Source of the DNA: Methanomassiliicoccaceae archaeon UBA480
GTDB taxonomy: Archaea > Thermoplasmatota > Thermoplasmata > Methanomassiliicoccales > Methanomethylophilaceae
Direction: 5' to 3'
DNA: 34,745 nt
Assembly (NCBI GenBank): GCA_002506425.1
Contig: DAXO01000056.1
Coordinates: 31,935-66,679, forward strand
Position numbers and translations under genes: made by a program. Below are positions 6,628 to 14,205 of the stretch, one piece after another. The notes below the pieces were generated by a model. That model saw only the letters and a program-made list of their open reading frames with translations. It was not told the origin of the DNA and ran no database searches. Position 1 is the stretch's first letter. The number at the start of each line of letters is the position of its first letter.

Positions 6628-7143
6628 TCAATAGTCTTCGCGGCCCACCAATCCTCCCAGAGAATCGATCTTCCAAGCCGGGATATGACAGTATCCCTGC
6701 GGATTCTTCACGAGATAGTCCTGATGGTACTCTTCCGCACGCGCCCACTGTGTCAGAGGGCCTTCTTCGACATGGAACTCGCCGTACCGGCCGGCCTGCT
6801 CCGCCAGAACCCTGCTGACAATTGCCGCCGACTCCGGATCGGTCCAGTACACCCCGGTCTGATACTGTATGCCGACATCGTTCCCCTGCCGGCGCTCCTG
6901 CGTGGGATCTATCAGATAGAGGAAGACCGAGAGGATGTCCTCCAGCGATATGACGGATGGATCGTAGACGACCTTCACCGTCTCGCGGTACCCCATGCGG
7001 CCGGAGCACACGAGCATGTAATCCGGGATATAGTGCGGATCCCCATTGGCGTACCCGCACTCGGTGGAGACGATGCCGGGAATGCCGGTAAGGGCCTTCT
7101 GAAGGCCCCAGAAGCATCCGCCGGCGAGGTAGATTTCGCTCAT
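6628..7143 (-). CDS. msrA: Peptide-methionine (S)-S-oxide reductase MsrA
   Basis: It reduces methionine-S-sulfoxide in proteins, repairing oxidative damage. The 171-residue protein has the catalytic GGCFWG with Cys10 at the N-terminus. It also has the family segments VCSGRMGY, NDVGIQYQTGVYW, EEYHQDYL and GYCHIPAWK. The ATG at 7143 overlaps the thyX stop by 4 nt (ATGA), making it the last gene of a traB-like/thyX/msrA operon. VCSGRMGY differs slightly from the usual VCSGRTGH but keeps the fold signature. Confidence 0.95.
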   Translation of the reverse strand: MSEIYLAGGCFWGLQKALTGIPGIVSTECGYANGDPHYIPDYMLVCSGRMGYRETVKVVYDPSVISLEDILSVFLYLIDPTQERRQGNDVGIQYQTGVYWTDPESAAIVSRVLAEQAGRYGEFHVEEGPLTQWARAEEYHQDYLVKNPQGYCHIPAWKIDSLGGLVGREDY

Positions 7144-7796
7144 GGACGCCTGGGCTTCCCGCAGGACTTGGCTCCTTCGGGACAGGGTCCGCGGACGCAG
7201 GACGGGCCCGCATCGCGGAATATGACGGGTGAAACCTCGCGGCACTGCCTGAGCATCTCGTCCGCCACCTCTCTGATCTCCCACTGGGCCCTGCTGCAGC
7301 ACCTCATCGAGAAGAAATGCAGAAGCTCGCGGGCGTTCATGGTAACGGTTATGTTGGTGGTGCATCCGTTCGGAAGGAGATATCTGGCATCCTCCGCCGG
7401 GATCCCCATCTCCTCCAGCCTGTCGTAGGCGCTCCAGATCGCATCCATCGTCTCCCGGAACAGGTCCTCTGCCTCGGGATTCCCGCTCACGGTAGGAGGC
7501 ACCACGAAGGTGGGCTCTCCGAGGGAGACGTACCTCTGGCTCTGCTGGGAGAATGAGGCTATGCGGTGCCTCACCAGCTGATGGGTGAGTGCGCGGGAAA
7601 CGCCCTCTATCGAGAATGTGAAGACGGCATGCTCTATCACCGAGTGATGACCCATCCCGACTATGCGGGACAGGGTCCTCTCCGGATCTATGTCCTCCAT
7701 TATCTCCGACGCGGGCCTCTCGGAGTAGCACGAGTTCCCAGCAGCGGCACAGATCCTGTCGGCGTCCGGAGTATATGCCAGCAGCTTGACCTTCAT
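7140..7796 (-). CDS. thyX: Flavin-dependent thymidylate synthase ThyX
   Basis: It converts dUMP to dTMP using methylenetetrahydrofolate or a pterin analogue, FAD and NADPH. The 218-residue protein contains the ThyX signature RHRIASFSQQSQRY at residues 76-89 (RHRxxSxxxxSxRY). It also has GHHSVIEHAVFTF and, at the C-terminal side, MNARELLHFFSMR. The start overlaps the upstream traB-like stop by 4 nt (ATGA), and its own stop overlaps the msrA start in the same way, so the three genes are translationally coupled. Confidence 0.96.
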   Translation of the reverse strand: MKVKLLAYTPDADRICAAAGNSCYSERPASEIMEDIDPERTLSRIVGMGHHSVIEHAVFTFSIEGVSRALTHQLVRHRIASFSQQSQRYVSLGEPTFVVPPTVSGNPEAEDLFRETMDAIWSAYDRLEEMGIPAEDARYLLPNGCTTNITVTMNARELLHFFSMRCCSRAQWEIREVADEMLRQCREVSPVIFRDAGPSCVRGPCPEGAKSCGKPRRP

Positions 7797-8503
7797 TGTG
7801 ATTCACCCTTCCATATGGTATCGCGCACCTTGTCCATCCTCTCCCTGTCCATAAGGTCGGCGAGCCTGACTATGCGGATGTCCCTCGTATCGAGAAGCTT
7901 CGCGATGCCGCTCACATGGGCATCCCCTACGATGACCACCATGTTGCTGAAGCGCTTTGCCGCCTCGTTGATCTGCTCAGCCATGTGGACGTTGCGCTCG
8001 TCTATGAGCTTGCGCACCAGAGTGGGGTACTTCCTGCGCATCCCCTCGATGTACGCGCCCTCGTCCTCCGCGAAGCTCTTCTGGACATCGGCGACCTTCT
8101 TCTTGCCGCCGATGGAATCCGAGATGCCGGACAGGCGGTAGCGGATCTTCTCCTTGGCGGACATCTCCGCCCACATGTCGTTCATGACGCGCATCGCATC
8201 GGTGTCGATGGGGATGATCTCCGCTCCGGCGAGCTTTCCTGCATTGATGGCGGCGAGGAATTCTCCTCCGAGCTTGGCTCCGTGCTCCTCGGACATCCTC
8301 TGCTGATACTTCGACGTCTGCTTGTATATGGAGGACATCTCGGGCTCTTTGTCCGAAGGAGCATCCGATGCCGCGGCAGTCATTGCGTTCATCCTGCCGA
8401 CATCGAGCTCGAGAAGGACGGCATCGGGCCATGTGTTCTTGACGATGAACGCCACGGGCTCCGCGAGATTGAACACGTGTCCCGTGCCGACGATCGTTAT
8501 CAT
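7793..8503 (-). CDS. TraB/PrgY-GumN family protein, catalytic-like domain only
   Basis: A 236-residue protein of the TraB (TIKI-like) family. The family signature GTGH is at residues 6-9, LIDERNVHMAEQI near 168-180, and VVIVGDAHVSGI near 190-201, corresponding to the conserved GxxH, ERN and GxxH motifs of this proposed metalloprotease fold. Many archaeal and bacterial members continue into a C-terminal block of membrane helices, but this one ends after the soluble domain, so it is probably cytoplasmic. It is the first gene of the operon with thyX and msrA. A TATA-like ATAACAATATA stretch lies about 25-35 nt upstream. Substrate unknown. Confidence 0.82.
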   Translation of the reverse strand: MITIVGTGHVFNLAEPVAFIVKNTWPDAVLLELDVGRMNAMTAAASDAPSDKEPEMSSIYKQTSKYQQRMSEEHGAKLGGEFLAAINAGKLAGAEIIPIDTDAMRVMNDMWAEMSAKEKIRYRLSGISDSIGGKKKVADVQKSFAEDEGAYIEGMRRKYPTLVRKLIDERNVHMAEQINEAAKRFSNMVVIVGDAHVSGIAKLLDTRDIRIVRLADLMDRERMDKVRDTIWKGESQ

Positions 8504-8597
8504 GATGACGGGATTGTTGTATAGTTAATAACAATATAGAGAGACGAAACGCCGCTTAGTCCTCTGTATATGTATTCTCATTACGTATCCATCGAGA

Positions 8598-8607
8598 ACT
8601 AAAATAG
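8598..8607 (+). promoter_or_regulatory. TATA box of the ABC exporter operon
   Basis: ACTAAAATAG is centred about 26 nt before the ATG at 8629, which predicts a leaderless mRNA. Confidence 0.45.
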
Positions 8608-8628
8608 CAAGCCTGCGGATACGACGCT

Positions 8629-9525
8629 ATGCAGGCCATATCCGTCCGCGGGCTCGTCAAGTCGTACGGCGACGTGCAAGCGGTTAAGGGCATATCATTC
8701 GACGTGCCCCAAGGATCGTTCTTCGCATTCCTGGGCCCCAACGGTGCCGGGAAATCGACGACGATCTCTTCAATCTGCTCTCTTCTGACACCGGACTCTG
8801 GAACCATCGAGATCATGGGGAAGAGTATATCGGATCCCGCCGTCCGCAGCAGCCTGGGAATCGTCTTCCAGGACCCTGCACTGGACAAGAAGCTCACCGT
8901 CCGCGAGAACCTCGCCATCAAGGGGTCACTGTACGGCCTCGACAACCTCGAGACCGCCGTCGACAAGGCGATCGCCGAAGCAGACTGCGTCGAATTCGCC
9001 GACCAGAGATACGGCACCCTCTCCGGAGGACAGAGGCGCAGGGCCGACATAGCCCGTGCACTCGTCCACGGACCCAGCATACTCATCCTGGACGAGCCCA
9101 CGTCCGGACTCGACCCGCACACCCGCAAGCTCCTGTGGGACGAGATCTTCAAGCTCAACAAGGAGCAGGGGATTACCGTGCTCCTCACGACCCACTACAT
9201 GGAAGAGGCTGCCAATGCGGACGACGTCGTCATAATTGACCACGGCGAGATTGTGGCGCACGGCACGCCCACGGAGCTCAAGGAGATGTTCAGCTCCGAT
9301 AGGCTCACGATCGTCCCCAAGGAGGCCGATGTGGTCGAGAAGATCCTGTCCGACGCCGGGATCGGCTTCTCCGCGGACAAGAGCATCCTGACGGTTCCTC
9401 TGACCCGCACGGTCGACGCCATACCCGTGCTCGAACTGGTGAAGGAGCATATCGCATCGTTCGAGGTCCGCACCGGATCCCTCGACGACGCCTTCGTATC
9501 CATAACCGGAGGTGGAGACGAATGA
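8629..9525 (+). CDS. ABC-2 type exporter, ATP-binding subunit (DrrA-like)
   Basis: The 298-residue ATPase of an exporter. Walker A GPNGAGKS is at residues 36-43, followed by the Q-loop VFQDP, signature LSGGQRRRADIARAL, Walker B ILILDEPTSGLD and switch His in TTHYMEEA. A C-terminal extension of about 80 residues after the nucleotide-binding domain (from LKEMFSSDRL) is typical of the DrrA/NodI group and ends with LDDAFVSITG. It overlaps the permease gene by 4 nt (ATGA). Such systems export drugs, lipids or other hydrophobic molecules; the substrate is not evident. Confidence 0.93.
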   Translation: MQAISVRGLVKSYGDVQAVKGISFDVPQGSFFAFLGPNGAGKSTTISSICSLLTPDSGTIEIMGKSISDPAVRSSLGIVFQDPALDKKLTVRENLAIKGSLYGLDNLETAVDKAIAEADCVEFADQRYGTLSGGQRRRADIARALVHGPSILILDEPTSGLDPHTRKLLWDEIFKLNKEQGITVLLTTHYMEEAANADDVVIIDHGEIVAHGTPTELKEMFSSDRLTIVPKEADVVEKILSDAGIGFSADKSILTVPLTRTVDAIPVLELVKEHIASFEVRTGSLDDAFVSITGGGDE

Positions 9526-10400
9526 ACACGGAAGCGATCATCAACCTCTCGAAACGCTGCACGCTGAACTACTTCAGGGACAAGCAGAACATATTCTTCT
9601 CCCTGATGAGCGCCCTCATCGTGGTGATGCTCTATCTGCTGTTCCTCAGGGACATGTTCATCCAGTCCTATCCCGACCTGGACGGCGTGAACAACCTCGT
9701 GGACGTGTGGGTGCTGTCCGGAATCCTGGGGATCATCCCCGTCACGACCTGCGCCGGAGCCCTTCAGACCATGGTCGAGGACAGGACCGAGGGGAAGATC
9801 CGCGACATCCTCGTCACGCCCATGAGGCCTTCCGAGATCGCCCTGGGCTACATCCTCAGCACCTTCATCGTCGGATTCGTGATGAGCATCATCACCTTCG
9901 CGGTCTGCCTGGCATACCTGGCCGCGACCGGATGCCCGCTGGACGGGATGGGAGTCGTCTGCACGTTCGTCATGCTGATCCCCTCGGCGATATCCGCCAC
10001 CGTCATCATGTATGTCTGTACGACCTTCATGAAGAGCAACGGAGCCTTCTCCGGATTCTTCACCACCGTGAGCGTGCTCATCGGATTCCTCGCCGGGATC
10101 TACATGCCCATGGGATCCATGCCTGCGGCCATGCAGACCATAGGAACCCTCATGCCCGCGAGCCAGATGACCGCGGCGTTCAGGGACCTCCTGGCCTCCG
10201 ACGCTCTGGACAAGGCTTTCGGAGGGATGTCCGCGACGGAGCTCGCCGACTTCCGCACGGATATGGGATTCGACCTCCAGCTCGGAGGGGTCGAGCTCTC
10301 GATGGCGATAATGCTCGGATACGTCGCGATCGTGACCATCGTATTCTTCGCATTGGCTGCCTACAGGTCCGGCAGAAGGCGAGATCGAAACCTGCTTTGA
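9522..10400 (+). CDS. ABC-2 type exporter, permease subunit
   Basis: A 292-residue membrane protein with about six hydrophobic segments. The first is near residues 25-43. The conserved cytoplasmic patch EDRTEGKIRDILVTPMRPSE, characteristic of ABC-2 permeases (the DRexGtle region), follows the second helix. The glycine-rich segment GFLAGIYMPMGSMP precedes the last helices, as in DrrB-like proteins. GGTGG lies just before the ATG, which overlaps the ATPase stop. The two proteins presumably form a homodimeric-core exporter. A GC-rich hairpin terminator follows. Confidence 0.9.
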   Translation: MNTEAIINLSKRCTLNYFRDKQNIFFSLMSALIVVMLYLLFLRDMFIQSYPDLDGVNNLVDVWVLSGILGIIPVTTCAGALQTMVEDRTEGKIRDILVTPMRPSEIALGYILSTFIVGFVMSIITFAVCLAYLAATGCPLDGMGVVCTFVMLIPSAISATVIMYVCTTFMKSNGAFSGFFTTVSVLIGFLAGIYMPMGSMPAAMQTIGTLMPASQMTAAFRDLLASDALDKAFGGMSATELADFRTDMGFDLQLGGVELSMAIMLGYVAIVTIVFFALAAYRSGRRRDRNLL

Positions 10401-10404
10401 AACC

Positions 10405-10426
10405 GGGGCGGCAGGGAACCCGCCCC
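10405..10426 (+). terminator. Terminator of the ABC exporter operon
   Basis: GGGGCGG (10405-10411) pairs perfectly with CCGCCCC (10420-10426) around an 8-nt loop. The pyrimidine tract ATCTCCCCTTTTCC follows. Confidence 0.65.
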
Positions 10427-10458
10427 ATCTCCCCTTTTCCATAATCCCGACGGCAATT

Positions 10459-10468
10459 CGATATTATA
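10459..10468 (+). promoter_or_regulatory. TATA box of the HAD phosphatase gene
   Basis: CGATATTATA lies about 26 nt before the ATG at 10491, consistent with a leaderless transcript. Confidence 0.45.
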
Positions 10469-10490
10469 CCGCGAACGGATTAGTCGGAGC

Positions 10491-11183
10491 ATGCGCAAGT
10501 ACGACCTCGTCTGCTTCGATATGGATGGCACCCTCACGACCGTCCGCAGCTCATGGAGCTGGGTCCACGACTGCTTCGGCGTCGACAACGAGCCTGCATA
10601 CAGGGCATTCGTGAACGGCGAGATAGACGAGGAGGAGTTCATGCGCAGGGACATAGGACTCTGGATGAAGGAGAAGCCGGGCGTCACCATACGCGACATA
10701 GCGAAGACTTTCCAGACCATCCCTCTGATCGGGGGGATACAGGAGACGGTCGCGTGTCTGGAAGACAACGGCATCCGCTGCGTCATCATCAGCGGAGGGA
10801 TTGACCTCGCCGCGAGGATGCTGAAGGACGAGTTCGGCTTCGACGACTATCTGGCCGATGAGCTGTGCTGCGACCCCCGGGGCGTCCTGACCGGAGAAGG
10901 GAAGAGGAATCTCGACCTCAGAGACAAGGGGATCGAGGTGCGCAGATTCATAGAGAAGTACGGCACGACCAAGGAGAGGACCGTGTCGATAGGGAATTCG
11001 TACACTGACATCCCGATGTTCAAGAACTCGGGGCTGTCGATCGCCTTCAATCCGACCGATCCGTACACGTCGGAGGCCGCGGATTACACCGTGGAATCGG
11101 ACAACATCGCCGATGTCCTCGATTTCATCCTGACGGACGACCCGCCCGAGAAGAAGAGCGGGATGCGCCCCCATCAGGCCTGA
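10491..11183 (+). CDS. HAD-superfamily phosphatase, SerB-like
   Basis: A 230-residue hydrolase. Motif I is FDMDGT with nucleophile Asp10 and acid Asp12. A helical cap follows (about 20-75), then motif II VIISGG, motif III lysine around GKRNLDLRDKG, and motif IV GNSYTDIPM. In motif IV the usual first acidic residue (GDSxxD) is Asn, leaving the second Asp to bind Mg2+. The cap type and overall length resemble phosphoserine phosphatase-like proteins, but the exact substrate cannot be assigned. It stands alone between a terminator and a convergent gene. Confidence 0.85.
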   Translation: MRKYDLVCFDMDGTLTTVRSSWSWVHDCFGVDNEPAYRAFVNGEIDEEEFMRRDIGLWMKEKPGVTIRDIAKTFQTIPLIGGIQETVACLEDNGIRCVIISGGIDLAARMLKDEFGFDDYLADELCCDPRGVLTGEGKRNLDLRDKGIEVRRFIEKYGTTKERTVSIGNSYTDIPMFKNSGLSIAFNPTDPYTSEAADYTVESDNIADVLDFILTDDPPEKKSGMRPHQA

Positions 11184-11204
11184 AACGGATTGCCGATAGG
11201 GGAC

Positions 11205-11219
11205 GGGGGCATGGCCCCC
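11205..11219. terminator. Convergent-gene hairpin, 15-base element copy 1
   Basis: GGGGGCATGGCCCCC forms a 6-bp stem (GGGGGC/GCCCCC) with a 3-nt loop. It lies between the convergent HAD and HVO_0476-type genes. The identical 15 bases recur at 22758-22772, also between convergent genes. Confidence 0.55.
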
Positions 11220-11228
11220 TGAACCCGT

Positions 11229-11903
11229 TCACTCGTCGTAGTCCTCGTCGTCGATAATGTAGTCCGACTCGTCGAACTCGTCATCCAGATCGAGGACGTC
11301 GTACGTCTTCTTGCGGATCTTGCCGTAGATCCTGACGATGTCCCTTGCCTCGGCGGAACCATGCTTCACCAGGTTCCCCTTGGTCTTGATCGCGTGGATG
11401 AGGCAGTCGAAGTCCTCGAACTTCAGAACCGATCCGACCACGAACTCGTCGTCCGGCTCGGCCTCGACCCTCAGGGGGTACGTCCTGCCGACATCGTTGA
11501 CCGACACCTTCAGACTGAGGATGTCGAACCTCTTGACCCACAGCTTCTTGATCTTGGTGGCCAGGGCCTTCTTGACCCTGCGGCCGTCGGGCATCTCGAT
11601 GTAGGTGACGCAGACCTTGCGGCCGTCGTCCAGCTCGAATTCGTCGTCTAGCGCGACTATATCGTTGCTCTCGAGGGTCGTGCGCGTCTGCTCGGAGACA
11701 TCCCCGTCGCTGTATACGACAGGAACCTCCAGGAGCTCCGGGATCTTGATGGTCTCGGAAGTAACCTTCCCGCACTCGTTGCATCTGAATGTGCCCTCCA
11801 GGGTGGCCTTTCCCATCTTCCCCTTGAGGATCTGATGCTCCGTCTCGTCGTCGCAGTCGGGGCACAGATAGACTATCGTGTCCGGCATATCTCTCTGGAT
11901 CAT
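11229..11903 (-). CDS. HVO_0476-family zinc-binding protein
   Basis: An archaeal conserved protein of about 224 residues, function unknown. Two CxxC pairs, LCPDC (about residues 14-17) and CNECG (41-44), form an N-terminal zinc ribbon. A central domain with GRKVCVTYIEMPDGRRVKKA and a C-terminal part ending in a strongly acidic tail (DLDDEFDESDYIIDDEDYDE) follow. The overall plan matches the HVO_0476 zinc-finger family. The ATG at 11903 is preceded by GGTGAT; an ATG at 11888 is also possible. A TATA-like CATTTAAACACG at about 11970-11981 on the minus strand would serve as promoter. A nucleic-acid-related role is only a guess. Confidence 0.8.
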   Translation of the reverse strand: MIQRDMPDTIVYLCPDCDDETEHQILKGKMGKATLEGTFRCNECGKVTSETIKIPELLEVPVVYSDGDVSEQTRTTLESNDIVALDDEFELDDGRKVCVTYIEMPDGRRVKKALATKIKKLWVKRFDILSLKVSVNDVGRTYPLRVEAEPDDEFVVGSVLKFEDFDCLIHAIKTKGNLVKHGSAEARDIVRIYGKIRKKTYDVLDLDDEFDESDYIIDDEDYDE

Positions 11904-11995
11904 TTCAATCACCAATGCGCCATGAACGGGAGTCCCGAGCCCCGGAATGACTGCTGTCGGTAGCCTCCCGCGTGTTTAAATGTTGCCCTGCGACC

Positions 11996-12571
11996 TCAAC
12001 GGACCACGAACGGTGCGCCATGGCCGGGGATGACCACGTCCGCATACCTGCGGATACGGTCGATGCTCTCCAGTGCCAGCCTGCGGTCGGTGTTCAACGT
12101 CGGAGCCTTGTCCTCCCGGAGATTCCCTTCGAGGGGGACCGCGTCTCCGGCGCAGACGTAGTGCCTGTCCGCATCCACGAACACGCTGGTCTCCTCGGTG
12201 CAATGACCCGGGGTATGGACCATCCTGACTCCGGGACACACCTCGTACTCCTCCTCGTCTATGACGACGGCATCCTTGATCTCCGACTTCCCGCCCTTGT
12301 GCACCAGGACCTTCGCTTTCGGATATCTCTTGAGGTTTCCCGTATGGTCGCTGTGCGTATGCGTGAGGATGACCGTGTCCACCTCGTTCGGGAATATCCC
12401 TATCTGCCTGAACGAGGTCTTGATGGCGGGCCACATGTACTCGGTGCTCGTATCGACCACGATGTTCCTCCCGTCGGCCCTGATCAGGGTCGATGTGGAA
12501 TGGGCGGCTTTGAGCTCCCCCTCCTCGTCGCGCTCCAGGAATCCGATGCAGAGGATATCGAGCTGTATCAT
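11996..12571 (-). CDS. Metallo-beta-lactamase-fold hydrolase
   Basis: A 191-residue MBL-superfamily protein. The metal-binding motif HTHSDHTG is at residues 71-78, and further ligands are seen in PGHCTEE, CAGDAV and the C-terminal IPGHGAPF. The arrangement and size match small MBL hydrolases of the MBLAC1/glyoxalase II-like type, which cleave thioesters or phosphoesters. No RNA-binding or beta-CASP domain is present. A TATA-like GTTATAGG on the minus strand is centred about 28 nt before the ATG, giving a leaderless mRNA. The gene is divergent from a methyltransferase gene across a 63-nt region with an inverted repeat. Confidence 0.88.
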   Translation of the reverse strand: MIQLDILCIGFLERDEEGELKAAHSTSTLIRADGRNIVVDTSTEYMWPAIKTSFRQIGIFPNEVDTVILTHTHSDHTGNLKRYPKAKVLVHKGGKSEIKDAVVIDEEEYEVCPGVRMVHTPGHCTEETSVFVDADRHYVCAGDAVPLEGNLREDKAPTLNTDRRLALESIDRIRRYADVVIPGHGAPFVVR

Positions 12572-12579
12572 GAGCCATG

Positions 12580-12622
12580 CTAGTGTGAGCCCGTCCTATA
12601 ACTGTTGCTCTGGTAACACTAG
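12580..12622. promoter_or_regulatory. Inverted repeat CTAGTGT/ACACTAG around a shared TATA
   Basis: CTAGTGT (12580-12586) and ACACTAG (12616-12622) are perfect 7-base inverted copies 29 nt apart. They bracket CCTATAAC (12595-12602), the only good TATA candidate for both divergent genes. The symmetric position suggests an operator or a paired regulator site controlling both directions. Confidence 0.45.
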
Positions 12623-12634
12623 TATTAAATTCGT

Positions 12635-13387
12635 ATGCGTGATTTCGAGGACATGGACTGCATAGAGGCCCATTGGAACAAACGCGCGCCGTCGTACGAC
12701 GAGTTCGTCGTCAGAGGATACTCGGATCTGAGGGAGCGCAGGGCCTGGCAGGATCATTTCACATCCATACTCGGCAGCGAACCGCTGGAGATACTCGATG
12801 TGGGCTGCGGACCCGGCATAGTCTCGATGCAGCTGGCCGATCTGGGACACAGGATCACATCCGTCGATCTCTCCGAGGAGATGCTCGAGCGCGCCAGGAA
12901 GAACGCTTCGGATAACGGCCTGGACATAGACTTCCGGAAGGGGAACGCCATGGCCCTGGACTTCCATGACGATTCATTCGATGCTGTCGTCAGCGACTAT
13001 ATGCTGTGGACCGTTCCCGATCCCGAGAAGGTCATCTCCGAATGGATGCGCGTCCTGAGGCCCGGCGGCATCCTGGCGTTCACCGACGGGGACTGGTTCA
13101 ACGATCCCCGCTCGACGCCCCTGAGATGCAGGATCTCCTCATTCTTCCACAGCATGGAGAAGAAAGGGCGGGAGGATGACGATATGGGCGGCTTCGAGGA
13201 GCAGGAGCTGTGGTCGAGAAGAGCCCAGCGGCCCGCCGACGATGTCCGCATGGCCGAAGCCGCCGGATTCTCCGACATACGCGTGATACACGACGTCCAG
13301 AAAAAGGTCCTCCACGGCAGGAGATACCTGGCCCACGGGCTGACCAACGACCATTACACCGTGGTCGCCCGCAAGAAAAAGGCATGA
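12635..13387 (+). CDS. Class I SAM-dependent methyltransferase
   Basis: A 250-residue methyltransferase of the Methyltransf_11 type. The N-terminus HWNKRAPSYDEF is followed by SAM motif I ILDVGCGPGIVS, motif II SVDLSEEML, NAMALDFHDDSFDAVVS (motif IV region) and VLRPGGILAFTDGDW. The C-terminal 90 residues include FFHSMEKK and RMAEAAGFSDIRVI, probably the substrate lid. Similar enzymes modify small metabolites; the substrate is unknown. It resembles the convergent neighbour (13399-14127), and the two stops are 11 nt apart. Confidence 0.88.
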   Translation: MRDFEDMDCIEAHWNKRAPSYDEFVVRGYSDLRERRAWQDHFTSILGSEPLEILDVGCGPGIVSMQLADLGHRITSVDLSEEMLERARKNASDNGLDIDFRKGNAMALDFHDDSFDAVVSDYMLWTVPDPEKVISEWMRVLRPGGILAFTDGDWFNDPRSTPLRCRISSFFHSMEKKGREDDDMGGFEEQELWSRRAQRPADDVRMAEAAGFSDIRVIHDVQKKVLHGRRYLAHGLTNDHYTVVARKKKA

Positions 13388-13398
13388 GCCCCGGGCTC
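13386..13398. terminator. Short palindrome between convergent methyltransferase genes
   Basis: GAGCCCCGGGCTC is self-complementary around its centre and fills the 11-nt gap between the two stop codons. It could act as a bidirectional terminator, although the stem is short. Confidence 0.35.
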
Positions 13399-14127
13399 TC
13401 ACTTCGTCGCGCAGATGAAGAACGAGAACGGAAGATACTGGATCCTTCCGTCCTTCTCCACCTTGCAGGAGTCGCGGCCGTCGGTCTCCACGGTGAGCCT
13501 CTGCACTCCGAGCTCAATCAGCGCATCCACGTCCCACTGGGGACGGCGACACCTGCTCAGAGGCAGATCCATCGCTATATCCCTCATGATGCGGGTGTCC
13601 ACGCCTCCTGTGACTGGATGCACGGCCTCCCTGTCGCCTCCTGCCTCCCTGAACTCCTTGTCGAAGAGGTACAGGTAATGGTTGCCGTCGAAGAGCATGA
13701 GCTTTCCCCCGTCCTTCAGGACGCGCAGCCACTCGGAATACGCGCCGAGAGGATCCTCCAGATTCCACACCACGTTGCGGGAGATGACGATGTCGAAGGC
13801 TTCGTCCGGGAAATCGAGATGCTGGGCATCCATCAGCCTGAGATCGGCCTCGACGCCATATCTGTCGCAGTTGCCCGTAGCCTGATCGAGCATCCCCTGA
13901 GAGCAGTCTATGCCGACGACGCTATGGCCCTCCCGTCCGAGTATTACAGGGAAAAAGCCCGGACCCGTTCCCACATCTAGTATGTCCAGCTCCTCGCCGT
14001 CGATGTATTCGCGGATTATGTTCAACCAGTGATCGGAACGTCCGGAATCGATGGATTCCGATACGGACTCGGAATAACCCTCGGCCCTCTTCGCCCAATA
14101 GCTCCTTACCTCGTCCAGGTGGCTCAT
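13399..14127 (-). CDS. Class I SAM-dependent methyltransferase (paralogue of the convergent gene)
   Basis: A 242-residue protein starting MSHLDEVRSYWAKRAEGYSE. SAM motif I is ILDVGTGPGFFP, motif II is GIDCSQGMLDQA, and DAQHLDFPDEAFDIVIS and VLKDGGKLMLFDGN follow. The middle (LYLFDKEFREAGGDREAVHP) and C-terminal segment (CRRPQWDVDALIELGV) differ from the neighbour. The ATG at 14127 has a TATA (TTTATTTATG, minus strand) centred about 26 nt upstream; the frame stays open further upstream but without family sequence. Substrate unknown. Confidence 0.88.
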   Translation of the reverse strand: MSHLDEVRSYWAKRAEGYSESVSESIDSGRSDHWLNIIREYIDGEELDILDVGTGPGFFPVILGREGHSVVGIDCSQGMLDQATGNCDRYGVEADLRLMDAQHLDFPDEAFDIVISRNVVWNLEDPLGAYSEWLRVLKDGGKLMLFDGNHYLYLFDKEFREAGGDREAVHPVTGGVDTRIMRDIAMDLPLSRCRRPQWDVDALIELGVQRLTVETDGRDSCKVEKDGRIQYLPFSFFICATK

Positions 14128-14145
14128 CGGTCCGATAACACGAAT

Positions 14146-14157
14146 CATAAATAAATA
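14146..14157 (-). promoter_or_regulatory. TATA box of the 13399-14127 methyltransferase
   Basis: On the minus strand ATTTATTTATG is centred about 25 nt before the ATG at 14127. A leaderless transcript is expected. Confidence 0.45.
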
Positions 14158-14205
14158 ATACCGACCTCGGAGAGGGATAAATCCGATACTCGCTATGACC
14201 CTTCC

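Noticed and set aside
13210..13980. A 256-codon plus-strand frame over the two convergent methyltransferase genes
   Set aside because: It is out of frame with the first gene and antisense to the second, both of which have clear SAM-binding motifs.
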